NCBI RefSeq assembly: GCF_002368035.1
Contig: NZ_AP018222.1
Coordinates: forward strand, 4,023,534-4,087,533
Source: Nostoc linckia NIES-25
Lineage (GTDB): Bacteria; Cyanobacteriota; Cyanobacteriia; Cyanobacteriales; Nostocaceae
Direction: 5' to 3'
DNA: 64,000 nt
Shown here: positions 36,667 to 43,538 of the stretch, piece by piece
Numbering within the stretch: position 1 is the stretch's first letter
How the letters are laid out: each line of letters begins with the position of its first letter
Made by a program: the position numbers and the translations under genes
Notes under the pieces: model-generated
What the model was told of the DNA's origin: nothing
Seen by the model: the letters and a program-made list of their open reading frames with translations, nothing else
Databases searched by the model: none

Positions 36667-37902
36667 ATGGCAGACCAAATGCAGTGGGCAAACGCCCTAT
36701 CAACCCATCATTCCTTGGAAGCAGCAGTCGCAGATGTGGTACAACGAGCTGTCTCATCGTTAACAGCACCTGCGGATTTAGGGCTGGTATTCATTTCGTC
36801 TGCTTTTACGAGTGAGTATTCTCGACTATTACCTTTGTTGGCTGAGAAGCTTTCTGTGCCGGTGCTGATTGGCTGTAGTGGTGGTGGTGTAATTGGGACA
36901 ACAGTTAGTGGAGAAACCCAAGAACTAGAAGCCGAACCAGCTATCAGTTTGACTTTAGCGCACCTTCCAGGGGTGCAGGTTCGGGTATTTCATGTTGTTG
37001 CCGAAGAATTACCTGACTTGGATAGTTCCCCAGATGCTTGGCTTGATTTAGTTGGTGTACCAGCCTACCCCACACCCCAGTTCATTTTGCTTTCTAGTTC
37101 CTTTGCTTCTGGAATCAACGATTTGTTGCAGGGGCTGGATTTTGCTTATCCAGGATCGGTAATAGTTGGAGGACAGGCTAGCGGCGGGGGTATGGGCGGT
37201 CGTGTTGCCTTATTTTGTAAGGATGACCATAGCGATTTGGGTCAAAGCTTGTATCGTGATGGCACTATTGGCATAGCTTTGACTGGGAATATTATTTTGG
37301 AAACGATTGTCGCTCAAGGATGCAGACCTATTGGTAAACCGTTGCAAGTCACCAAAGCCGATCGCAATATCATTCTAGAGTTAGATGAACAAGTACCTTT
37401 AATAGTGTTGCGAGATTTGATTGCCAGTCTCAGCGAACAGGAACGGACTTTAGCACAGCACTCTTTGTTTGTGGGTGTGGCAATGGATGAATTTAAGCTA
37501 GCTTTACAACAAGGAGACTTTTTAATTCGCGGCATTCTCGGTGTCGATCCTACAGCAGGAGCGATCGCAATTGGCGATCGCGTTCGTCCCGGTCAAAGGC
37601 TGCAATTCCACCTCCGCGATGCCCAAGCCTCCGCCCAAGATTTAGAATTACTCCTCCAAAGTTATCAAGACCAACGCAACTCCGAACCCTCTGCCGCAGC
37701 TGCTTTGATGTTTGCCTGTCTGGGAAGAGGTGAAGGACTGTATGGTAAACCCAATTTTGATTCGGAATTATTTAGGCGCTATATCAAAGATATTCCTGTA
37801 GGCGGCTTTTTCTGTGGCGGTGAAATCGGCCCTGTTGGCGGCAGAACCTTCTTACACGCCTATACTTCAGTATTTGGAATTTGTCGGCAAAATGAGTCAT
37901 GA
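36667..37902 (+). CDS. FIST domain sensory protein
   Basis: The 411-residue protein has a FIST_N domain (VFISSAFTSEYSRLLPLLAEKL, GCSGGGVIGTT) and a FIST_C domain (GFFCGGEIGPVGGRTFLHAYTSVFGI near the end). FIST proteins are thought to sense small ligands, perhaps amino acids, and pass the signal to kinases or GGDEF proteins. No output domain is fused here. The stop is followed at once by the heptamer repeat tract. Confidence 0.88.
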   Translation: MADQMQWANALSTHHSLEAAVADVVQRAVSSLTAPADLGLVFISSAFTSEYSRLLPLLAEKLSVPVLIGCSGGGVIGTTVSGETQELEAEPAISLTLAHLPGVQVRVFHVVAEELPDLDSSPDAWLDLVGVPAYPTPQFILLSSSFASGINDLLQGLDFAYPGSVIVGGQASGGGMGGRVALFCKDDHSDLGQSLYRDGTIGIALTGNIILETIVAQGCRPIGKPLQVTKADRNIILELDEQVPLIVLRDLIASLSEQERTLAQHSLFVGVAMDEFKLALQQGDFLIRGILGVDPTAGAIAIGDRVRPGQRLQFHLRDAQASAQDLELLLQSYQDQRNSEPSAAAALMFACLGRGEGLYGKPNFDSELFRRYIKDIPVGGFFCGGEIGPVGGRTFLHAYTSVFGICRQNES

Positions 37903-37986
37903 GGGGACTGGGGACTGGGGACTGGGGACTGGGGACTGGGGACTGGGGACTGGGGACTGGGGACTGGGGACTGGGGACTGGGGACT
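37903..37986. repeat. STRR: twelve tandem GGGGACT heptamers
   Basis: Twelve perfect copies of GGGGACT (CCCCAGT when read on the other strand and shifted) start directly behind the FIST stop codon. Partial copies continue to about 38012. Short tandemly repeated heptamers of this sequence are known as STRRs in heterocystous cyanobacteria. The copy number can vary by slippage. Single CCCCAGT units also occur at 795-815, 38070-38095, 47878 and 56400. Confidence 0.92.
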
Positions 37987-38097
37987 GGGAAATAAATACT
38001 TGGGGACTGGGGGCTAGGAAATAAATATTTCAGAATACTTTTTCAATACGTAATACCCAATACCCAGTCACCACTCACCAGTCCCCAATCCCTAGTC

Positions 38098-39225
38098 CTA
38101 ACTCCTGTCTAGCAAAAGCGTGCTGTTATTATCAATCATAGTCACGCTTCCACCTGTGGCGATGCTTGAGTTGGGCTGTGAAGCAGCGTAAGTTTGAATG
38201 TAGCGGCGCACTTCTAGGGGGAAATGCGGGTAGTCTAAAACGGCATCACCATCGGCAATAGTCGCCCAGAAGTCACGCAAACTAGGAGCTAATTCTTTTG
38301 CCTGTGATAGTGGTAAGTTTAGGGGAGAGTTAGTTAGTAGTTTAATTAAAAATGGGAAAGAGCGATCGCCCATCCACTGCCGTGATAACTGCTGCAAGTC
38401 TGGAAAATCAGGCACTGACTCTACTCTATGGGATAAAATTTGCAACCATTCTCTACCTTGGTTATCCCGACGAAATTCTAGCACTCGATAAGGATGAGGA
38501 TAGCTAACTAAAGAGCCGGTGGTAATATCATATACCCCTTTATCGTAAGCAACATCCTGAACGTGCAAATGCCCAGTAAACACTAGCTTGACTCCGTAGC
38601 GTCTGAGTAACTGCAACAATTCTGCGGAATTGGCCAGCATATAGCGATTTGCCAGTGGGTGACGCGATTGATTGGGTAAATGCTCAACCACATTATGATG
38701 CACCATCACCAAAATTAATTCATCACCAGATGCCGCTAAAACTTCTTCTAACCAACGCAGTTGTTTACTATCCAAACATCCCACCTGCTCGCCTTGGTCG
38801 TTAAAAAAGTTAGAATTGAGTCCAATCAGCTTGACTCCAGGTAGCAACTCACGAATGTAGTAAATCTGTCGTGGATCTTCATAGCCGCACTTGGTGTAAT
38901 AGTAGGGAAAATCCGCAAAAGCAATTGATTGCTCATTGGCCGACACTACGGGAACGTCATGATTGCCAGGAACAACATAAACGGGAAAAGGTAGCTGCGC
39001 TAACCGCTGTTGCAACCAAGCGTGATTTTCTCTTTCGCCGTGCTGGGTTAAATCTCCTGGCAACAACAGGAAGTCTAAATCGAGTTGTGTCAAATGTTCT
39101 AGTACACTTTCAAATGCTGAAATACTGACTTCCACAAGATGAAATCGACTAGGATGATTCCAGATTGTGTGGGGAAGTGCTAGGTGTAAGTCACTGACGA
39201 TCGCAAAGCGAAAATTGAGAGTCAT
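38098..39225 (-). CDS. Metallophosphoesterase (calcineurin-like)
   Basis: The 375-residue protein has all the metal-site motifs of the calcineurin-like family: SDLHL near residue 11, GDLTQHGE, GNHD, a His in MVHHN and GHLHVQD. These hold two metal ions and hydrolyse a phosphoester, often a cyclic nucleotide, nucleotide or lipid phosphate. The substrate is unknown. The C-terminal 100 residues form an extra region. It is divergent from trmB. Confidence 0.9.
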   Translation of the reverse strand: MTLNFRFAIVSDLHLALPHTIWNHPSRFHLVEVSISAFESVLEHLTQLDLDFLLLPGDLTQHGERENHAWLQQRLAQLPFPVYVVPGNHDVPVVSANEQSIAFADFPYYYTKCGYEDPRQIYYIRELLPGVKLIGLNSNFFNDQGEQVGCLDSKQLRWLEEVLAASGDELILVMVHHNVVEHLPNQSRHPLANRYMLANSAELLQLLRRYGVKLVFTGHLHVQDVAYDKGVYDITTGSLVSYPHPYRVLEFRRDNQGREWLQILSHRVESVPDFPDLQQLSRQWMGDRSFPFLIKLLTNSPLNLPLSQAKELAPSLRDFWATIADGDAVLDYPHFPLEVRRYIQTYAASQPNSSIATGGSVTMIDNNSTLLLDRS

Positions 39226-39457
39226 CGATTTAGGAAAATGTTAAAAGGAGGAGCTAAAACAAGTCTTTTCCAAAAAGTATAACCCTTACTCAATCTTCCT
39301 GCTCAGCAGTTGGTCTATTTAACATTTGTACACATTGAGCATCGATTACACGCTATAGTAACAATTGGCTTCAAGACTTATGAGATGTATTCAATCTGTA
39401 AAAATCAAAAAAATTTGGTTACTAAGAATTACGAATTACGAATAAGGAGAAGAAATT

Positions 39458-40114
39458 TTGGCAGCAGTCCGAGTCCGCCAGCATGTTAATCCACTTGCCC
39501 AAAAGTATCAGACACCAGTAAGTCCTCTTGACTGGGAAAAAGTTTATGCAAAGCCAAATCAATCTCTACATTTAGATATTGGCTGTGCTAAAGGACTTTT
39601 TTTGTTGAATATGGCCAAGATAGAACCAAACTGGAATTTTTTGGGCTTAGAAATTCGGGAACCGCTGGTGGTAGAGGCGAATAAGTTGCGTTCTAAGTTA
39701 GGTTTAACAAATTTGCATTACTTATTTTGCAATGTAAATAATTCCTTGGAATCGCTTTTATCTTCATTGCCTCCTGGAAGTTTACAGCGGGTGACAATTC
39801 AATTTCCCGATCCTTGGTTTAAAACCCGCCATGCTAAACGTCGTGTAGTCCAACCAGAACTCGTAGCAGAATTAGCTAATTATCTGGCGGTTGGGGGGGT
39901 TGTATTTCTGCAATCAGATATGGAATTTATCGCTGTCCAAATGCGCGATCGCTTTGCTGCTCACCCAGCTTATCAGCAAGTTGGTACAGAAGAATGGCTA
40001 GCCCAAAACCCGTTACCAGTGCCCACTGAACGAGAAATATATACTCAAAACAAGGGCGAACCTGTTTATCGAGCTTTGTTTGTCAGGCGAGAAGTTGAGA
40101 ATCGGGAAGAATGA
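39458..40114 (+). CDS. trmB: tRNA (guanine46-N7)-methyltransferase
   Basis: The 218-residue protein has the AdoMet motif LDIGCAKGLFLLNMA, FLGLEIREPLV and the signature IQFPDPWFKTRHAKRRVV, all typical of TrmB, which makes m7G at position 46 of tRNA. The start is TTG 39458, with AAGGAG about 12 bases upstream. The length is normal. Confidence 0.94.
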   Translation: MAAVRVRQHVNPLAQKYQTPVSPLDWEKVYAKPNQSLHLDIGCAKGLFLLNMAKIEPNWNFLGLEIREPLVVEANKLRSKLGLTNLHYLFCNVNNSLESLLSSLPPGSLQRVTIQFPDPWFKTRHAKRRVVQPELVAELANYLAVGGVVFLQSDMEFIAVQMRDRFAAHPAYQQVGTEEWLAQNPLPVPTEREIYTQNKGEPVYRALFVRREVENREE

Positions 40115-40422
40115 CACCGCCATCTCCAGACAAAAAAGTTTTCAGGGCATAAATGTTTTAGTTGCTGCTCAAAATTTGAATTGCTGCGTAGGCGTAGCCA
40201 GCCGTAGGCATCGCTTTTGCCTTCAATAGAGACAACAATTTTCCCTTATCCCCCCATCTCCCCATCTCCCCTTCACTGGGACATAAAAGTTTTAGTTGTG
40301 TCGAAGAAAAAGTTTTAACAATAGAGTCTACAATCTTCATTTTGCCTAAAATCGTAGAAGACAAAAGATTTCTTTTAGAGAAAACTGCACTCTTTAAGCT
40401 TAGTATTCATATTTGATAGCGT
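40115..40422. promoter_or_regulatory. Upstream region of the RiPP kinase with a repeated 17-bp motif
   Basis: CATAAANGTTTTAGTTG occurs at 40148-40164 (N=T) and 40282-40298 (N=A). A third copy is at 43124-43140 (N=G), shortly before the fourth precursor gene. Between the first two lie a short GTAGGCGTAGCC-type repeat and CCCCATCTCC units. The motif may be a binding site shared by the peptide-cluster promoters, or part of an old repeat. Confidence 0.4.
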
Positions 40423-41625
40423 ATGACATTTATATTGAACTCCAACAATGTTTTCGATTATTTAGTTGAGCGTGACTTATTGACTCAATCAGAGCAATCT
40501 CTCACGAATATTGAGGCGATACCTGCAAAAAACTTTAATTTATTACTCAGCCTGTCAGACGGTGGTAAGCTTCTTGTGAAGCAAGAACGGCGCGATCGCG
40601 ATGGAAAAACAGCAGGTGAGTTTTTAGATGAGTGGCGAATTCAAGAGTTATTACAAAAATTTCCGGAACTGAATTACACAAAATCATTTTTGCCGGAAGT
40701 ACTTGATTTTGATAAAGAAAACTCAATTATTGTCTTTAAATACCTCGATAATTATCAAGATTTAAACGATTTCTATATGAAGGGGAATATATTCCCTCCA
40801 ACAATAGCAGCAGCTATCGGTAGTTGTATAGCAACAATCCATCGTGAAACCTTCAATTGCCAAAAATATCAAGATTTATTTTCTCAGAATTCCGACAATA
40901 TAAAATCGGATCTGGTATTGCTTTTGATTAGGAAATTGGAGCACATCGGCCCCGAAATTTTTGGTTTAGTACCTGCTGATGGATTGAAATTTTTCGCCCT
41001 CTATCAGCGATATGATAGCTTGGGACAAGCACTTAGAGAACTGAGTACAGCTTTTGCGCCGCGATGCTTAACGCACAATGACCTCAAGCTCAACAACATT
41101 CTATTGCATCACGAATGGGAGCAGTCATTCCCGCAAGCCGAAGTATCAGGAAACAGTATTGTGCGACTGATTGATTGGGAGCGATCGTCTTGGGGAGATC
41201 CGGCTTTCGATCTAGGGTCAATTATCGCCAGTTATCTACAAATTTGGCTCAATAGCTTAATTGTTAGTAAAGAGATGACTATCGATGAATCTCTGCGCTT
41301 AGCTACCACTCCCCTCGAATCCCTGCAACCTTCTATTTATGCTTTGACTAGCGCTTATTTAGAGTCTTTTCCAGAAATTTTGGTTCACTATCCTGATTTT
41401 ATTCAGCGAGTTGTGCAATTTTCCGGTTTGGCATTGATTCAAGCAATTCAGTCTATAATCCAGTATCAAAAATCTTTCGGCAATATGGGTATTTCTATGC
41501 TTCAGGTTGCTAAAAGTTTGTTGTGCCGTCCAGAGCAATCTATTCCTACCGTTTTTGGTACGACAGCAGCAGAACTAACCCCCCTAACTAGCTCTCGTAA
41601 TGAAGTCTTATCTAACACAATTTGA
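40423..41625 (+). CDS. APH-fold kinase of the RiPP cluster (class V LanK-like)
   Basis: The 400-residue protein has the aminoglycoside-phosphotransferase fold: an ATP-lobe Lys (GGKLLVKQE), the catalytic loop HNDLKLNN with Asp220, and LIDWERSSWGDPAFDLGS with Asp251 for magnesium. In class V lanthipeptide and thioamitide clusters a kinase of this fold phosphorylates Ser/Thr of the precursor peptide before elimination. The precursor genes and a HopA1-type protein downstream support that role over drug resistance. It is 486 bases upstream of the first precursor and has its own promoter region. Confidence 0.85.
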   Translation: MTFILNSNNVFDYLVERDLLTQSEQSLTNIEAIPAKNFNLLLSLSDGGKLLVKQERRDRDGKTAGEFLDEWRIQELLQKFPELNYTKSFLPEVLDFDKENSIIVFKYLDNYQDLNDFYMKGNIFPPTIAAAIGSCIATIHRETFNCQKYQDLFSQNSDNIKSDLVLLLIRKLEHIGPEIFGLVPADGLKFFALYQRYDSLGQALRELSTAFAPRCLTHNDLKLNNILLHHEWEQSFPQAEVSGNSIVRLIDWERSSWGDPAFDLGSIIASYLQIWLNSLIVSKEMTIDESLRLATTPLESLQPSIYALTSAYLESFPEILVHYPDFIQRVVQFSGLALIQAIQSIIQYQKSFGNMGISMLQVAKSLLCRPEQSIPTVFGTTAAELTPLTSSRNEVLSNTI

Positions 41626-42111
41626 TAACTCGCAGCGGTTTTGTTTCTAGATTTGGTAATTGTGAAAACAGATAATTGCAGATAAATTATTATCCCTTAT
41701 CAGGTTTCAGTAGATAAAGTAGTTATCTATCAAATAAGTTTTTGAGCATAAAAATCCTTGCAGCTTAGGTGAAATGACAGCCATGTTATTTCACCATTTT
41801 TTATATATAGCGGTTCCCACATGGGTGAGGTACAGAAAAAAATAGATCCTCGTAGGGGCGCACAGCTGTGCGCCCCTACCCATGTACCTCATTCAAATGA
41901 GAATCACTGTAGTTATGTTGCATGTAAAAATGTAAAGCATCTGATTTATTCTATTAGCCAATTAGAAAAAAGCAAACATGACAAAAAAGGTGTATTAAAG
42001 GAATAAAAACTACTTGCTTATCCTAGCTAATCTATTAATTACTATGCCAACATTTAGGCATGAACTAAAAAGTTCATCATTCAATTTAATTTATTCAACT
42101 AGGAAGATTTC
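41626..42111. other. Spacer with palindromic repeat upstream of precursor genes
   Basis: A perfect 28-bp palindrome (GTAGGGGCGCACAG and its complement) occupies 41852-41879. It is bracketed by TGAGGTAC at 41825-41832 and GTACCTCA at 41883-41890. It is one of a family with copies near 35615, 47576 and 54753. The apparent 61-codon frame across it is repeat-encoded. The precursor promoter with the 18-bp operator candidate lies at the right end. Confidence 0.55.
42060..42077. promoter_or_regulatory. 18-bp operator candidate, copy 1
   Basis: ATGAACTAAAAAGTTCAT is a perfect 7-bp inverted repeat (ATGAACT/AGTTCAT) around AAAA, 34 bases before the start of precursor 1. The identical 18 bases, with similar flanks, lie before precursor 4. 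This is a strong candidate for a regulator site. Confidence 0.6.
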
Positions 42112-42297
42112 ATGGCTACTATCAAAATTCACGACTTAAGTCCCGCTGGCTCCGAACTGTTTCAAGATTCTGAAAGCTTTCTCAATGAGCTAACAGATGC
42201 AGAACTGGGAGTACATGGCGGTAGAGCAGCAGAATCAGTCAGTATTAGTATTAGCGTTACTTTAACAGTTACTTACTCTTGGTCTTGGACTTGGTAA
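42112..42297 (+). CDS. RiPP precursor peptide 1 (alternating Ser/Thr core)
   Basis: The 61-residue peptide has a leader starting MATIKIHDLSPAGSELF, then the acidic segment QDSESFLNELTDAELG, and a Gly-Gly cleavage site at residues 36-37. In the 24-residue core every even position from 42 to 60 is Ser or Thr (ten in all) and every odd position from 43 to 61 is hydrophobic, ending Y-S-W-S-W-T-W. There is no Cys. AGGAAG lies about 9 bases upstream. The leader and GG site fit export by the C39 transporter of the cluster, and the kinase and HopA1-like protein fit dehydration of Ser/Thr. The exact product is unknown. Confidence 0.9.
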   Translation: MATIKIHDLSPAGSELFQDSESFLNELTDAELGVHGGRAAESVSISISVTLTVTYSWSWTW

Positions 42298-42383
42298 TTT
42301 CTTAGTTTTACTTAAAACAAACTCTTGCTTGGTGTAACTGTTTTTTGTTCATAATTCACACAATATTTTGAGGATGATAACGT

Positions 42384-42557
42384 ATGGCTACTATCAAAAT
42401 TCACGACTTAAGCCCCGCTGGTTCCGAACTGTTTCAAGATTCTGAAAGCTTTCTCAATGAGCTAACAGATGAAGAATTGGGAGTAAATGGTGGTTTAAGA
42501 GTAGCATCAGTAACTGTGACTGTTACAGTTACTTGGACTTGGACTTGGACTTGGTAA
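42384..42557 (+). CDS. RiPP precursor peptide 2 with (Thr-Trp)4 end
   Basis: This 57-codon gene has a leader identical to precursor 1 at most positions (Glu30 for Ala30, Asn35 for His35) and the same Gly36-Gly37 site. The core is LRVAS followed by V-T-V-T-V-T-V-T-W-T-W-T-W-T-W. From Ser42 every second residue is Ser/Thr, and the other positions are Val then Trp. The last four Thr-Trp pairs are encoded by an exact (ACTTGG)4 DNA repeat at 42531-42554. The gene is too short for usual gene finders. GAGGAT upstream is the probable ribosome-binding site. Confidence 0.9.
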   Translation: MATIKIHDLSPAGSELFQDSESFLNELTDEELGVNGGLRVASVTVTVTVTWTWTWTW

Positions 42558-42573
42558 CTATTTAGTTTTGCTT

Positions 42574-42610
42574 AAAAGACAGTCCTCCTTAGTAGAACTG
42601 TCTTTTTTTT
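42574..42610 (+). terminator. Terminator/attenuator after precursor 2
   Basis: AAAAGACAGT (42574-42583) pairs with ACTGTCTTTT (42597-42606) and is followed by four more T. It is a standard Rho-independent shape located between precursors 2 and 3. A weaker, imperfect version follows precursor 1 near 42315-42350. Confidence 0.7.
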
Positions 42611-42647
42611 TGTTCATAATTAACACAATATTTGAGGATAAAAATTG

Positions 42648-42815
42648 ATGGCCACTATCAAAATTCATGACTTAAATCCCGCTGGTTGCGAACTGTTTCA
42701 AGATTCTGAAAGCTTTCTCCATGAGCTAACTGATGCAGAATTGGGAGTACAAGGAGGTTTTAGAACGCAATCGTTCACTTATTGCTGGCCTGTGTCTTGG
42801 ACTATCCCTTTGTAA
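42648..42815 (+). CDS. RiPP precursor peptide 3 (diverged core with Cys and Pro)
   Basis: The 55-residue peptide has the shared leader with Asn10, Cys14 and His25 in place of Ser, Ser and Asn, and Gly36-Gly37. The 18-residue core is FRTQSFTYCWPVSWTIPL. The odd positions remain hydrophobic, but the even positions from 42 are Ser, Thr, Cys, Pro, Ser, Thr, Pro. So the strict alternation is partly lost, and this is the only core with a Cys (Cys46). It could form a thioether if neighbouring residues are dehydrated. GAGGAT lies upstream. Confidence 0.87.
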   Translation: MATIKIHDLNPAGCELFQDSESFLHELTDAELGVQGGFRTQSFTYCWPVSWTIPL

Positions 42816-42857
42816 TCTTTTGTAGATAATTCACACAATAATTTTTTAGTTTTACCT

Positions 42858-42892
42858 AAAAGACAGTTCTGTATAGCGGAACTGTCTTTTTT
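42858..42892 (+). terminator. Terminator/attenuator after precursor 3
   Basis: AAAAGACAGTTC (42858-42869) and GAACTGTCTTTT (42879-42890) form a perfect 12-bp stem with a 9-base loop and a T-run. It is clearly homologous to the hairpin after precursor 2. Confidence 0.7.
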
Positions 42893-42931
42893 CTATGTTT
42901 AGACAGAATTTGAGAATGATAACTGATATCT

Positions 42932-43123
42932 ATGCATCACAACGAGCTAATTAATGCAGAACTCAACAGGCAAGAGAGATTAAACTGGGAATTTTATGGT
43001 TATATAACCTGGCTTTTTCCGAAACTGATAATTGGTAAGGTTTTAGTTCTGCTTGGATGGCACATTATCTCCAAGCAGATTTTTTGGAGACTCGATAGGA
43101 TAACTAACAGAAATAAAACATGA
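42932..43123 (+). CDS. Small Trp-rich membrane peptide between precursors
   Basis: The 63-residue frame starts MHHNELINAELNRQERLNWE, has a hydrophobic helix (about residues 30-46, LFPKLIIGKVLVLLGWHII) and a basic C-terminus. It does not have the precursor leader, but its upstream sequence (CAGAATTTGAGAATGATAACTGAT) resembles the one before precursors 2 and 3. It may be an immunity peptide, a diverged precursor or a spurious frame. I do not recognise a family. Confidence 0.4.
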   Translation: MHHNELINAELNRQERLNWEFYGYITWLFPKLIIGKVLVLLGWHIISKQIFWRLDRITNRNKT

Positions 43124-43200
43124 CATAAAGGTTTTAGTTGTGCCCGAAAAAGCATCGTGTTTTTGTTGTTTTACTCAAATCAATATGTCAGTATTTAAAC

Positions 43201-43218
43201 ATGAACTAAAAAGTTCAT
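43201..43218. promoter_or_regulatory. 18-bp operator candidate, copy 2
   Basis: The same ATGAACTAAAAAGTTCAT as at 42060-42077, here 39 bases before precursor 4. The preceding bases (ATGTCAGTATTTAAAC) and following bases (TTACTCAATTAGGAA) also resemble copy 1, so a whole promoter may have been duplicated. A CATAAAGGTTTTAGTTG motif lies 60 bases further upstream. Confidence 0.6.
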
Positions 43219-43257
43219 AACTCACTTAAATTTACTCAATTAGGAAATTAACTAATC

Positions 43258-43428
43258 ATGGCTAATATCAAATTGCACGACTTAAGTCCCGCTGGTTCCG
43301 AACTGTTTCAAGATTCTGAAAGCTTCCTCAATGAATTAAATGCTGAAGAATTAAATAACGTCAATGGAGGATTGCTCGGAATAACTCTAACTATAACTAT
43401 AACGATTACAATTACTTTTACTTTGTAA
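43258..43428 (+). CDS. RiPP precursor peptide 4 (Thr-Ile repeat core)
   Basis: The 56-residue peptide begins MANIKLHDLSPAGSELF, keeps the QDSESFLNEL segment and ends its leader with NNVNGG (Gly37-Gly38). The 18-residue core is LLGITLTITITITITFTL, with Thr at every second position from 43 to 55 (seven Thr) and Ile/Leu/Phe between. There is no Cys or Ser. The leader has diverged more than those of precursors 1-3, so it is an older copy with its own promoter region. A strong hairpin follows. Confidence 0.9.
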   Translation: MANIKLHDLSPAGSELFQDSESFLNELNAEELNNVNGGLLGITLTITITITITFTL

Positions 43429-43459
43429 TAATTAAAGTTATATAGTAGTTTTTCCGAGC

Positions 43460-43495
43460 ATAAGTAACAGTGCTGCTCAAAGCACTGTTACTTAT
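43460..43495 (+). terminator. Strong hairpin between precursor 4 and the lyase gene
   Basis: ATAAGTAACAGTGCT (43460-43474) and AGCACTGTTACTTAT (43481-43495) form a perfect 15-bp stem with a 6-base loop. No T-run follows on the plus strand. It may stabilise the abundant precursor transcript or reduce readthrough into the enzyme genes. Confidence 0.6.
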
Positions 43496-43538
43496 AAAAA
43501 GAGAGTAAATCCTGTCTATTTATTAACTAGCTTATTCA

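Noticed and set aside
37903..38012. Tandem array considered as a CRISPR
   Set aside because: Perfect heptamers without spacers; it is an STRR tract.
40423..41625. Aminoglycoside resistance gene
   Set aside because: The fold fits, but neighbours (precursors, HopA1-type protein, exporter) point to peptide phosphorylation.
41821..42006. 61-codon frame before precursor 1
   Set aside because: Most of it is encoded by the GTAGGGGC palindrome repeat, and it has no leader-like or family features.
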